This document shows positions 12,019 through 22,565 of a stretch of 64,000 nucleotides of DNA, one piece after another; the first letter of the stretch is position 1, and every line of letters starts with the position of its first letter. The DNA is from Pyrrhoderma lamaoense (Eukaryota > Basidiomycota > Agaricomycetes > Hymenochaetales > Hymenochaetaceae): positions 2,046,001 through 2,110,000 of the forward strand of contig NBAZ01000003.1 in assembly GCA_002794735.1 (NCBI GenBank), in the 5' to 3' direction. Made by a program: the position numbers and the translations under genes. The notes below the pieces were generated by a model that saw nothing but the letters and a program-made list of their open reading frames with translations, did not search any database and was not told the DNA's origin.

Positions 12019-14695
12019 TTAGTAAGAAGGCTGATTTGGCCCAGTAAAGGCTTGATAGAGGGTACCATCTTGATTCATCTTATGCTGATGATCAGACCCA
12101 TAAGAACCATCTACGATATTTTGATCGTGCTGGTTTATGTGAGAGCCGGGATAGAGATTACCAAATTCGCTTCCAAGACTTGATCGCCGGCTTTGGGAAA
12201 ATACGCCTTCATTGAAGCTGGGAATTTGCGCCTGAGCATCTCCGAAAAACGGTTGAATGGGTTCAAACATTCCAGCAGCTGAATAAGCTTGTTCATGACC
12301 CTGGCCCCCAGCGACATTGACCCGAAGTTGAAATCCGGGGCATATGGGTTGGAGAATGCATCACCGGTGTGTATTGTTCTAGCTACGTTTTCCTTCTCAC
12401 GTGTCAAGTTATCGTGGTAATAGTCCTCAGTTTGGTTTGAGGTTGTTCCAAGAGAGACTACAGAGCCACGACGATCCCACTGGTCTGAAACCGCAAGATT
12501 AAATCCCGGCTGCTGTACCATTGGGTTATTTGGTGCGTCCATATCCTGCACCAGATGTGGTAAAGTAGCTGAGTGTGGAGGGCTGCTTCCAACTTGAGGC
12601 ATCACTTGTATCTGTTTTTGCGCTTCTAGATCATGGGAGACAGTAGACTCCGATCTACTGCGTGGATTTATTGCGTGGCGGTATTTTCGATCAGCATCTA
12701 CAAGTGAAGATGTAAGAGAAGAGTCGGGAGAAGAGTCCTCTGACTCTGTTTCAACAAGGAAAGCCCACTGGAGAAATGAGCAGTCAGTTATATACTCAAG
12801 AAACAGTAGATCAGTGTTACTGGAAAGATGACGCACATATTTGGCGGCTATGAGATTGATGGACTTAAGCAAGTAATCCCAATCGAACACCTTGATGCTC
12901 TTCGAAATATTATATGGTCTAGGGGGTTCATAAGTCATCAGTCGCGTGTAAAATCCCTCATCAAAGTCTACCATTGTGGCCCCAATGTCGGGCTCTCTGA
13001 CTTTTTTCGCAACGACTCTTTTGCTGGGTCCCTGACTAGATCTTTGACGAGATTTTCGACCGGGTTTTTGATTTGGATTCCTAAGGGATTTCTTCTTAGG
13101 TCTCCCATTAGTCTTTTGACCAGTTGGACTAGAGCTTTTGTCAGATTCATCGGATTGAGTTTGACCTTTGCGAATTGTAACAGGGTGTAAACCCTGCAAA
13201 TTTCGACGAATGCGATTTTTCTCTTCGGTGCCGAATGTACTTATCTTATGCTCTAGGAAAGTCCGTTCCAAGAGAAAGATGATATCTACAGACGTGAACA
13301 CATACGTTCCTGTCAATGGACGAAAGAGAAGGGAGATGATAGTGAGATCAGGGTTCTTTTTATATTCTTCCGCTGTGGTCGTTTCAGCGGAGAAAGTAAT
13401 CCTGTGTGCCTCCCTATTTATGTGTAACAAAACTAGACGTCTCCCTTGTGTGATTTCATATTCATTCCTATAGGATGTAAATCAGGGAAACTGTGATATG
13501 ATATAGAATATGTTAGTAACTATACCAATTTCTTGTCAAATCTGCCGGGGATTGAAACCCACTGCACGGAGCAAAACTTATTTCTGGGATTCTGCCGTCA
13601 TTCAGATATTTCGCGTAAGGGGACCTTGCGATCTGAGTTCTCCTCATGTATATGCTCTTTCTGCGCTTTCCAGATTTAAAATAATCTTCTTGGCGATTTT
13701 CGTCAAAGCCATCAGCCGGACGAGTTCGCTTTCTTGATGAACGTATTCCCAAGTTCTCCGTGCGGAGGTGAGATTCACCACCAATCCCTCCATACGTTTT
13801 GCTATTTGTCCTTTTTGTTATAGGGGGTGTTTCACCTTCTAGACCCACACAGCTACCGCTGCGTCTTCCATCTTGTCCTCTTCTACTCCTCTGGCGTACA
13901 GAAAACGCTATATCTTCTGGATTCTGACTGAGGCCTTGAGTAGAAGTTTGGCTGGATTTAACTACTTATGAGTGTCAGTGTGAATATTTTGTGTGTAAGG
14001 AAGAAAGCAAAGGAATACTCACCGTGTGCCCAATAATTGAATGTTCCGAAAGTATATGATTCAACAATATTTTTTTCAGAGTTCATTGCCTGGATGGTCA
14101 AGGACACACCAGAATGTCCACCACTGCGGATCTCAGATAGAGGAGGTGCATCAGCAATAAGTTTCAATAGCAAAATCTCGTCTTCTTCGCTATTCGAAGT
14201 AGTATTTGGCTTCAAACGCTTCAGAGTGGTTTTTACAGCGGAGCGTCCAAATACGAGGCGCAACTGTAGGGTGTTAAGTGGCATGTTGAACGCGGCACTT
14301 GGGTGAAGCTCAACGGTGACAGTAACTTGGGTATTGGCTTCTCCTTCAGAGGGGTTGACATCAAGTACCAAGAACATACCACTGGGGGATCGGCGGTATG
14401 AAGCGAAAGGAGCTGCAGGCTGCGAGGAGATTGATGAAGACATTGGGTGAGATAGCTCAGAACCAAGTTGTTGTCCGTGGGTAGGAAATTGTGGCTGGCT
14501 GCCCCCATTTAAACCAGGACTGGCATTTGTAGTAGTCGTAAAGCCATGCATTTGCGGCTGGGGTCTACTCATTTCGAATTCGCCTGAGGGTCGATGGCTA
14601 GAGCGGAGACCCGATTCTGCATATGTCGGCTGCGCAATGCTCGAGGTATAAGAATGATAGGCAGCAGACATTGGCTGATGGTCGGCTAGCGCCAT
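12019..14695 (-). CDS. medA: MedA (Medusa)-like developmental regulator
   Basis: Three exons are supported: 14033-14695, about 13530-13957, and about 13469 down to the stop at 12019. The N-terminal half has a Ser/Pro-rich leader and then a beta-rich domain with SPSGMFLVLDVNPSEGE, VTVTVELHP, LRLVFGRS and FGTFNYW. The third exon carries TGTYVFTSVDIIFLLE, EEKNRIRRNLQG and RPYNISKSIKVFDW. The NRIRRNLxG block and the following short helical region are what I remember from Aspergillus MedA and relatives, regulators of conidiophore development and adhesion; the biochemical role is unknown, probably nuclear. A basic Lys/Arg/Pro patch follows the NRIRRNL block. Near 12322 the frame shifts by one base in a GGG run; the tail continues as a Gln/Ser-rich region beginning VAGGQGHEQAYSAAGMF. 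It could alternatively be a paralogue with another role. Confidence 0.75.
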
Positions 14696-15311
14696 AGGAT
14701 AATGTTCAAAGACCCTTTCTAACGAACGACACTGACAGGCGATGTAGAGAAGAGAATCGTGGTGGGCGACAAGATGGATGCTTGACTTGGCTAAAGAATG
14801 CAGCCCGGGAAAGAGGTTATATAACAAGAGAGCTGACCTGAAAGTAGACGGAATTATAGAGGCAGAGCAAGAGGGAAAAACGTCGCACGAAGAACAGGGA
14901 GTTGTACTGCTCCAATATGCGGTTGCAGGAATGAAAGTCAATGGCTGATATTTAAGTGAGAATGGAGCGTACCACTTGTACCCAAAGAAGCACAATCAAT
15001 GGATCCTGAAAAATTCTCAATGAGAACAATGAGGCATGCAAAAAAGGAAGGAAGCAACAGCTACAAGGCTAGTGCTTAATGACGTTCTGCGCCCCGCCAC
15101 CCAAGGAGGTTGGCAACCATCCAAGGTTAACCAAAGTGATATATTATCGGTTTAGAAGAGTTCGGATAGGGAGAATTATATACAAAGCGGTGCGGTGGGA
15201 AATTAATAGAATTAATATGAGTAATTCGAAACTTCAAAGTAGGGTACAAAAATGAATAAGGAATGACGGTGGCTTCATAATTGCACAAAGTATGTTGAGA
15301 AAAGCGGGAAA
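14696..15311. other. Intergenic, MedA-like promoter
   Basis: About 600 bases between divergent genes. The MedA frame stays open upstream of its ATG to 14995, but the residues there are hydrophobic and unrelated, so it is taken as 5' untranslated sequence. Nothing else is recognised. Confidence 0.5.
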
Positions 15312-15533
15312 ATGCCTTCGCGGAGTACAAAGACTAAGGAGCCGAGGCAATCACGAGCATCGAGTATAGGGCAGCGCACTCGGCACTATCATAAGGATAG
15401 GATAAAATTACGATCTCCGATCCACCAGTTCAAAGATCGCTTCTCCATTCTTCAACAACAAATTCCACAAGACCCTGTTCCTTACGTTGAGGAGCACGCT
15501 GCTAAATACAGTATCAGAACCCGGCTAGGCTAG
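15312..15533 (+). CDS. Small basic hypothetical protein (73 aa)
   Basis: A 73-codon frame starts at ATG 15312. The N-terminal half is strongly basic (Lys/Arg/Ser-rich, with RQSRASSIGQRTRHYHKDR), followed by a more regular stretch ending in YVEEHAAKYSIRTRLG. No family is recognised, and no introns or frameshifts are evident. Its composition is protein-like rather than random, and it sits in the gap upstream of the MedA-like gene and tail-to-tail with MED27. It could be a genuine short protein or one exon of a longer gene. Confidence 0.35.
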   Translation: MPSRSTKTKEPRQSRASSIGQRTRHYHKDRIKLRSPIHQFKDRFSILQQQIPQDPVPYVEEHAAKYSIRTRLG

Positions 15534-15618
15534 CATGTCCATCTGACATACAATTACTCGTATCATCTAAAATATCAAAATAGCCTGTATACGAAGTAAA
15601 TTAGATAGATAAAGTGAA

Positions 15619-17022
15619 TTATCCATAAAGACAAGCTAAATGACGCGGCTCCCATTGTCCTTTATCTTTTCCTTCATCTTTTTTGGATTCTACCCAAACT
15701 CGGGCAATAGGAGGGATATGATCCTCTACTGAAAGCACCGATTCGCACTTAGGGCACTGAGTATCAAAAAGTTTTTCATAAGACTTCAAAAGATCCTTAG
15801 TTATGAATAAGTAATACCCCAAAGAGATTATTGATGTGCTTGAGCTTACGATGAATTGGACCAGGGAAACACTTGGCTCCTGTTCAATCATACGTGCTAA
15901 CTGCTGAGTGAATTTCTGAAACACAGTAAAATCTGAATGCGAATGAGGCCCCTTCTATAATAGTAAAGTGAGCTTTCTGACAATTATTGTATTTTATCAG
16001 TGGTTTTCAACATACTCTCTCCCTTGGCCCAAATGCCACCACGCTCTCCACGGAAAGAGGTCTAGCCCGAAGTTCCGTGGGGTGATGTCTTAGACCAACA
16101 AATATCACTGCCACATCTGGTAATACCGCTCGTACTATCAGGGGATCCGAGACATGGCGCGGAGAACCAGCTGTAGGGCGAGAACGGGCCCATATGCCGA
16201 TTCTTATACTAGTGTTGTTTTCTTTGAGCTCCGACCTCTTCGATTTTCTATTATGTTCGAGGATATATGATTCTAATTCGTTGTAGTCACACACACTATC
16301 ACTTGATTGAGATTGAGGGAAAATATGTGTAGGCTGTAAATGATACGGCGGGAATGCCGCAGGAGATGCTGCAACTGCGGGGCTGAGGAACAGCACATGT
16401 CAACATTATTTACGATGAATAAATGTAGCTAAAGAAGATTTAGTAGGGCTCACTGTTGTTCTCTGATGTGAGGTATGATTAAGCGTTCTTGCCGATCACT
16501 CTCGTTCGCCACTTTTAGAGATTCTTGAGAATCATCCCCTAATAATGAGACCTTTGTGGTACTCACTACCCGGAATGCTTCTTGTGCCCGTATCCGGATT
16601 TGGGGATCAAAAGCTAGATCAGATGTGAGAAAGGAAGCAAATGCATCCGTATCAGTGGTTTCATTTGGACCAACTGAAGGTAAGCCTAAGCTGAGGTTTC
16701 CATCAAAGGAATTCAAGGTTGACTTTTGAAGAAACAGATGAGAAGGCAGGATTCGTAGCCGAGAGATATGTGACCTCAATAAATTGAGAATACCAAGCTG
16801 CCTCTGTAAATTTGCGCTTCTTGACACATGAGTGGTATTGTTATCGGTTTTATCTAATTGGTTTTCTGTATCATTCTTGGACTCATCCTTTGGACCAATC
16901 GGAGCGAGACTTTGGTTTGTAGCGGTTGATGGAGCTTCGCGAGCCGTTGAAGGAGACGTTTCCATGTTCATTATCAAGGGTACATCAGGGTTGGATACGT
17001 TTGAAGCCTGAGCAGACTGCAT
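15619..17022 (-). CDS. MED27: Mediator complex subunit 27 (MED27)
   Basis: Three exons (16454-17022, 16016-16382, 15619-15954) join in phase to give about 424 residues. Exon 1 is a polar leader plus a helical segment with SANLQRQLGILNLLRSHISRL. Exon 2 encodes a beta-strand region with IRIGIWARSRP, a conserved aliphatic stretch and VVAFGPRERV. Exon 3 starts KGPHSHSDFTVFQKF and ends with paired cysteines (TQCPKCESVLSVEDH), IARVWVE and WEPRHLACLYG. The FGPRER, PHSxSDFxVFQK and C-x2-C...WEPRH signatures are those of fungal Med27, a subunit near the Mediator tail that links transcription factors to RNA polymerase II. No frameshift was found. The ATG at 17022 was chosen because the open frame upstream of it has only a TTG. 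Confidence 0.85.
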
Positions 17023-17322
17023 GATTATAAATACTAATGCAGATGTTGAGGCCAAAAGTCTTAAAAGAAGTTGGTGGACAAGACTTTTGAATACGTGACA
17101 AGATTTTCTTGTTAATAGGCGCGTGCGCGTGGTTTCGATTCTACCTTTTAGAGTAATAATAATAAATTACTAATACGATACAATAATTAAGCGAGACTAG
17201 CTGATACAGAACCACTACATGAAGTTAAAGAGAAGGAACGTGCATTAATGACATGGCGAACCTGATTGGGAGACGGTAAAGTGGGTCGCCTCAGAAGGGC
17301 AGAAAATAACATTGACGCCAGC
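17023..17322. other. Intergenic, MED27 promoter
   Basis: 300 AT-rich bases between two minus-strand genes, including a small run of alternating CG/GC dinucleotides at 17118-17130. No feature is recognised. Confidence 0.45.
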
Positions 17323-18175
17323 CTAACATAGTAAAGTCTTATGTAAGCATTGACTCAACGGAGTGATCACTTTGAGACTCACATTTGCCTCCTCACAAGT
17401 GACTATAGTACAATCATCATTGCTGACTTGATATGCCGTAGTACATCCTGCCTCTGCACCTATAAGAGTATTATATAATACTAAGTATCTGACTTGAAGT
17501 AGAATTTGCAGCACATACAATATGCTCCTTTATCCGTACAGACCCCCGTATATTGGAATCCAATCGCTTCCGTGAAATTATTCCTATTATCAATTAATAT
17601 GTGTTTCGTCGTAGGTGTTACTTATAACTTACGGAGGTATCAGCGAGAGATTAACACTTTCTTGTCCTCCCTGTCCATCGGGATTCTTGAGGGTCATCTC
17701 TATAAGACCACAACCGACACCATCAGGCTCCGTACATTTACCTTTACCAATCATATCATGATACTGATTCTTAAGCATATAAAAAAAACCTTACCATCCT
17801 GGAGGTAACTGTAGATCCATTGCTTAGTTAGAACATAATTCTAGATCTCCGTTGATAAGAGACACTTACGCTCTAAGGCCTGCAAGACTTGTTTTGGCAG
17901 AGTACGTTGTTCCCCTTGAAAGTATATTTCCGCCTTGATCAGAAAGCACGGGCTAAAACAATAAAGAATTCAGAGATTTGTTGTGTGAGTAAGTCCGATC
18001 ATATACACACAGTTCCATATCCACAACTATTTGCAAAAAAAAAAGATCATCAGAAAGAAATCAACAAAGATGCATCATAACTATACTTGTTAGTAAAAGT
18101 TATTTCATGAGACTCGTCCGCAAATGCTGTCCAAATCGAGAGGGCAGCCAAGCTAAATAAGATCCTAATAAACAT
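17323..18175 (-). CDS. Secreted thaumatin-like / glycopeptide protein
   Basis: Seven or more exons encode a small Cys-rich secreted protein. The ATG at 18175 opens a signal peptide (MFIRILFSLAALSIWTAFA) followed directly by the mature start DESHEITFTNNCGYGTP. Exons: 18087-18175, 18011-18026 (16 nt), 17880-17952, 17795-17808 (14 nt), 17633-17741, 17519-17583, and 17459 to 17323. Family hallmarks are FTNNCGYGTP, GLIEMTLKNP, ESVNLSLIPP, a GVCTDKGAYC loop, GCTTAYQ and CEEANVSLKV. These resemble the thaumatin-like glycopeptides common in mushroom genomes, whose exact role is uncertain (cell wall or secreted defence). Conserved cysteines are present. The C-terminus is less clear: either the last exon reads through to TAG at 17323, or a final GTGAGT intron lies near 17360-17390. 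Confidence 0.75.
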
Positions 18176-18815
18176 AGTGAATATGGAATGGTGATTGAGC
18201 CGAGTGATCTCGCATTAAACCCACTCCAAGGCTTTAGTATTTTATATTGCTGCTCTATCTTTTGGGACTATCAATCATTATGAAAACTCACAAAGTGAGA
18301 GGAAGTCAGTTTGCGCTGGTATAGACGCCACATGCAACATTGAGGCAGTCTATTTAAGCATCAATAAGATGGAGTAGATAAAAACTCTTTGTGGGAATCT
18401 CTAAGGGTATATCGAGGGTGCTCAAGTTGAATCGATATAATAAAATGCTTATGCCAGTTATGGGTGTTCAAATTAATGCAGTATATCATATCATATCATG
18501 TCATGTCATAATATATCATATAGGTCCGACTATTGACCTGTGGATGCATGTTTGTTCTAGTTTTCGAAATTAAGGTACCGAGTCCCAGAATGCTGTCCGA
18601 TATGCATGATTGCATATTAGCTTAACTTAGTGATTGTCACTGTGGCGTGAAGTTGTTATTGTTACTTGGCTGTACTATTGTTGCTTACGCATGCACCATC
18701 ACATGACTTGGCTGCCTTGACTTTTTAATGTTTTATTAGAATATAGTTATTATTACATGTAGATATTACATACAATAGTCATTCTACTGACCACAACCCT
18801 TCACATCCTCTGTTA
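18176..18815. other. Intergenic between divergent genes
   Basis: 640 AT-rich bases between the divergently transcribed thaumatin-like gene and the coiled-coil gene. Around 18480-18522 there is a short tandem series of TATCA/TGTCA units. No gene is seen. Confidence 0.5.
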
Positions 18816-20983
18816 ATGATGAACACTGACAGGTTCGAAATAGCAGAGCGTACTATAAATGTACATACTACTAGGCCTTATGAGTGGGTCTTGGAGAACG
18901 TCTTCAGTGAAGTACAGTGTGGGAAACGGTATGTCTTTTGTAGCAGCCAGATGGTCACTATTGGAGTGTCATTGTCATGCTCACACAAGGTCAATATAGT
19001 GTTCGTACTCTTTTCTGGAAATCTGACAAACCGGGCACTTCGCATTTCTTCATTGAATTTGCCCACAAGGACTCTGTCTCCGTCGCTCAGCGTTCTGTTG
19101 GGGCCGGTGTGACTGTACACGTTCTTGCACGTAACATGAACATGTTTCCTATATTTGATTGTCTTGCTAGGGGTATCGATCCGCCGAAAAAGCGCACGAA
19201 TGCAGATATAGAAGGACCTCTCTCTGGGGACAACAATATGTCCAGAGATCAGAATAGTAATGGTCCTTCATCTGCAAAGAGACCCCGTTTATATGAAGAG
19301 GATTTGATTAACACAGTTAACTCCAATACGTCCTTAAGGGATTCCCAAGAAAGAATGCAACATGCTCGGCTACCGGACCCTGCTCCCGTAATGCTACGCG
19401 ATGGTCCACAACGGGGCTATAGTACAAGCAGCAAGGTACTAAAGCCATCATGGTCCACAACGGATTCTCGTCGATTTCAAAGTAATCAATCTGCTAGCTA
19501 TCAGAATACCCAGAACCAGAAATACCCCACACGTCGTTATCAATCTAATGATTATCAGAGCTCAGATGGATCTGTGAGTCCTCCTAGACGACCTACTCAG
19601 ACAAGTGTGAAACGAGAGGATGTACGAGTAACACTTCGTGATACGGAGCCGGTGTACGCGAACAAGCATCAATATGCACATAGACGAGCTTCAGATGCCT
19701 CTACTAGGAGGGCTTCCGATGCCTCCAACAAACAGGCTACCGATGGAACATCAAAGCGATACACTGAATACAAAACTATATCATCCGATTCTTACAGCTC
19801 TAATCCTTTTCTCTTCTCAACAGCTTCCAAGCAAATGGATGTAGATCCCACAAGTTCCCCTGAGATGGGTCTTGTCAAGGATGATGACAATATAGGTGCA
19901 GTCATAGATTCTTTGAAATCATCACTGGCTGGTCCAGAGAAATGGATCGCAGTTGCTGTTGATTATAGACGAAAGAATCTACACAAAAAGGCGTTAGCAG
20001 TCACTAGTTCAATGATAGAGGGTAACTAATCTATAATTTTATCTATTCTTTTCTCTACAATGATGACGTACTCTCTTGATCTGCCAATTTTTAGTTATGA
20101 AGGAGAAGGGCATGCAGAAAGCAGACCTTCGCCCTGCGCTACTTTTAATGGCCCAATGTCACTATGATATTGCTCACAAGGACCGAAGCGACCCGGAGAG
20201 CTTAGAGAGTGCTAACGGGCACTTTATTCAGTTGTTGGACTGGTTACGTGAGGCTTACGGTTCGAATACACCTATTTTGGATGCAATCTCACAAGCAGGA
20301 CAACAAGTCACGTTGTCTTCAACTGAAGTTGATATCAAACCCTCACTACCAGCGAAGCCACTAGGTGAACTACTTGCAACTTTATATACTCTTTTCACAA
20401 TTGTTACTTAAAGCAATGAACTCTTCTCTTACTTCCGTTTTTGCTCAAAATCTTAATTGTTTTTGCTTGTGATAGCATTCACGGCAACGGGTATCAGTAT
20501 ACCCCCAAACCTCAATCGGCTTTAGACACGCTAGACTCGTCCGTAGCGCGTCTAGATGCAGTAGCAGAAGAGAATGAACGGTTGCGAGAGCGCAACTCCG
20601 CACTCTCTTCCGAATTGTCCGCCGCGCGTCACGCATGCCAAGAATCGGAGAATAAACTCCGTCTAGCCGAGACCAAACTTACTCAAGCTCAGGAAAGAGA
20701 ACGACACGCTGAGATGCGTGCGAACCGGGAGACCGATGCGCGTCGGCGGATGGAGGAACGCTTTTCGGAGGAAAGAAAGAAATGGGAGAGGAGAGCGGCT
20801 GATATGAGAGAAGAAGGAGCTCGAGATGCGATGAAAGAGTTGAGCAATATTCTGAAGGTCGCAGCGAACTCGTCGGGATCTGTGTTGGGTTCCATGTGTC
20901 AGTTTGGGGAGGCTGCAGGGAGGGGAGATAGAGGCCCGGATGCGGTCGGCCCATCTTCTTCCTCCTCATCTTCCGCTTTGTGA
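18816..20983 (+). CDS. Hypothetical protein with N-terminal globular domain and C-terminal coiled coil
   Basis: Four exons are proposed: 18816-18928, 19000-20021, 20095-20365 and 20476-20983, giving about 640 residues. The N-terminus (VHTTRPYEWVLENVF, RTLFWKSDKPGTSHFFIEFA) looks like a small folded domain of about 90 residues, ending IDPPKKR. The middle is Ser/Asn/Arg-rich, with near-repeats RRASDAS at about 19685-19730. A helical block follows (PEKWIAVAVDYRRKNLHKKALAVTSSM, then DLRPALLLMAQCHYDIAHKD), possibly TPR-like. The C-terminus is a long Glu/Arg-rich coiled coil beginning around VARLDAVAEENERLRER. Exons 3 and 4 join properly only if the run of five C at 20502-20506 is one base short. 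The family is not recognised; a nuclear scaffold is a guess. Confidence 0.65.
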
Positions 20984-22565
20984 TTTCTACACATAGAGTG
21001 TAAGGAGGAAATACGAAAGAAAAGGGAGGAGAAAAAAGAAAGCAAGAAAGTGGTTGTGAGGATTAGAAAAAACTCTAAAGACACTCAATTATGCATCTAG
21101 AAAACCCACATATATGCCTTTATATGAATTCAGATGGGTGCAGTATTACAAAGAAAACACCAACACAGTTTTCTTTCCCTGCCTTCTCATCTCAATTGTC
21201 CTTTACTCTGTTTCTCTTTTCATATGCTCAATACCTCAGGAGGAAGAAATACTCCTTTATCTGTTAACAAGTACTTCAATTTTCAATGTTTTTCTTTCTT
21301 TCCTTCTTTGTATCTCGTCTCATATATATAACGAGACTGTCAAGGAGAGGAACAATCTAAATCAGTAATACATGTAATTATTTCAAATGCTACTCTGGGT
21401 CTTTTAGCAGAAAAAATAAATCTTGTACAAAAACATCGGGATAATCAATGTAGCTAGTTTATGTATGCCCGAATCAGATGTTTAATATGCTTATGTGTTC
21501 AGTTTATAGTCCTTGTGCATATGTGTTTGGATGATTGGAAAATTTGGATGGTCCGAATGCTTCTAGGTACACATGAGTTCTTTGTGAGGTTTGGGGGATA
21601 TGTATGAAAATTGTTTGTATAACGAGACTCAATTCAATCCTTTGAATAACGTACGTACGTTAGTATATGTATGTAAGAAAAAAAGAAAATGAAGAGCTGG
21701 GAATACGAGTCTTGGATCTTGCCACCAATTATACCAATGCCAGAAAAAAAAGGAGAAAAAGAAGAGAAAACTGATAAAAAAGGGGGAGCAGGCGAGGTCA
21801 TGAAGACGTAATTGGGTGGATGATGAAAGTGTTAAGCTAATAGAGAGAAAAACGTCTTAAATATGATAAAGGGACCTCCACAGAATTGTTGGACTACCAG
21901 ACTAATGGATGATATATAGTTCATGAAGTGATGATGATAATGAGAACAAGGCACTGATTGCATGAGAGTATGTTAAAAAGGAGAATAGAATAGAAAGGGA
22001 GGCGAAAAAATAATGTAAAATCGAAACTGAATTGATAACATTAAAAAAAAACACTTCTCACAGATCACGAAAAAGAGGTGAGAATTTAGAGTACAAAAAA
22101 GTTATGCATGCATTCATTTATAGGACTATGACAATGCAAAAGGTGGGAGGAGGGTAGGGAATAGTTGTGAAGTTCATGGAGGAGAGGAGAAAATGCTTAT
22201 ACCAAAAGAAAAGGAGTAAAGAGAAGAACAAAAAAATAGGAGCAACAAAAGCAAACGAAATCGACAATAAACAACGAAAAGGGGAAAGCATACGGCGACG
22301 TGACAGATATAAGAAACAAGAGACAAGACAAAAAGTCACCGATAGAGACAGGGGTAGAACAAATGGAGAACTTTCCGAGGAGGGCGAGACGCAGTGTTAT
22401 GTACGGGAATTATGAGGGGAAAGTTGGGGCGAGATGAGGTGTGGTAGGAAACGAGGAGCAGAGAAGAGGGGCGGAGTGAAGGGGAAAGGGGTCATCAAGT
22501 TTTAACAGCATTCTGCGCCGCCTTCAATCGCAATAGGTGTTGTGTACTCTTCCTTCGCACCGCTG
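20984..22565. other. Intergenic between convergent genes, AT-rich
   Basis: 1.6 kb between the 3' ends of the coiled-coil gene and the NIMA kinase gene. It holds A-rich and purine-rich runs (for example 21670-21790 and 22190-22340). Open frames here (21114-21368, 22167-22415) are composition artefacts. No RNA gene or mobile element is seen. Confidence 0.5.

Noticed and set aside
14700..14995. N-terminal extension of the MedA-like protein
   Set aside because: It lies upstream of the best ATG (14695), starts hydrophobic and unrelated, and is probably untranslated leader.
20679..21084. Minus-strand frames opposite the coiled coil
   Set aside because: They are shadows of a Glu/Arg-rich coding exon.
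21114..21368. Hydrophobic frame downstream of the coiled-coil gene
   Set aside because: It comes from T-rich intergenic DNA; there is no homologous motif, and a second frame overlaps it.
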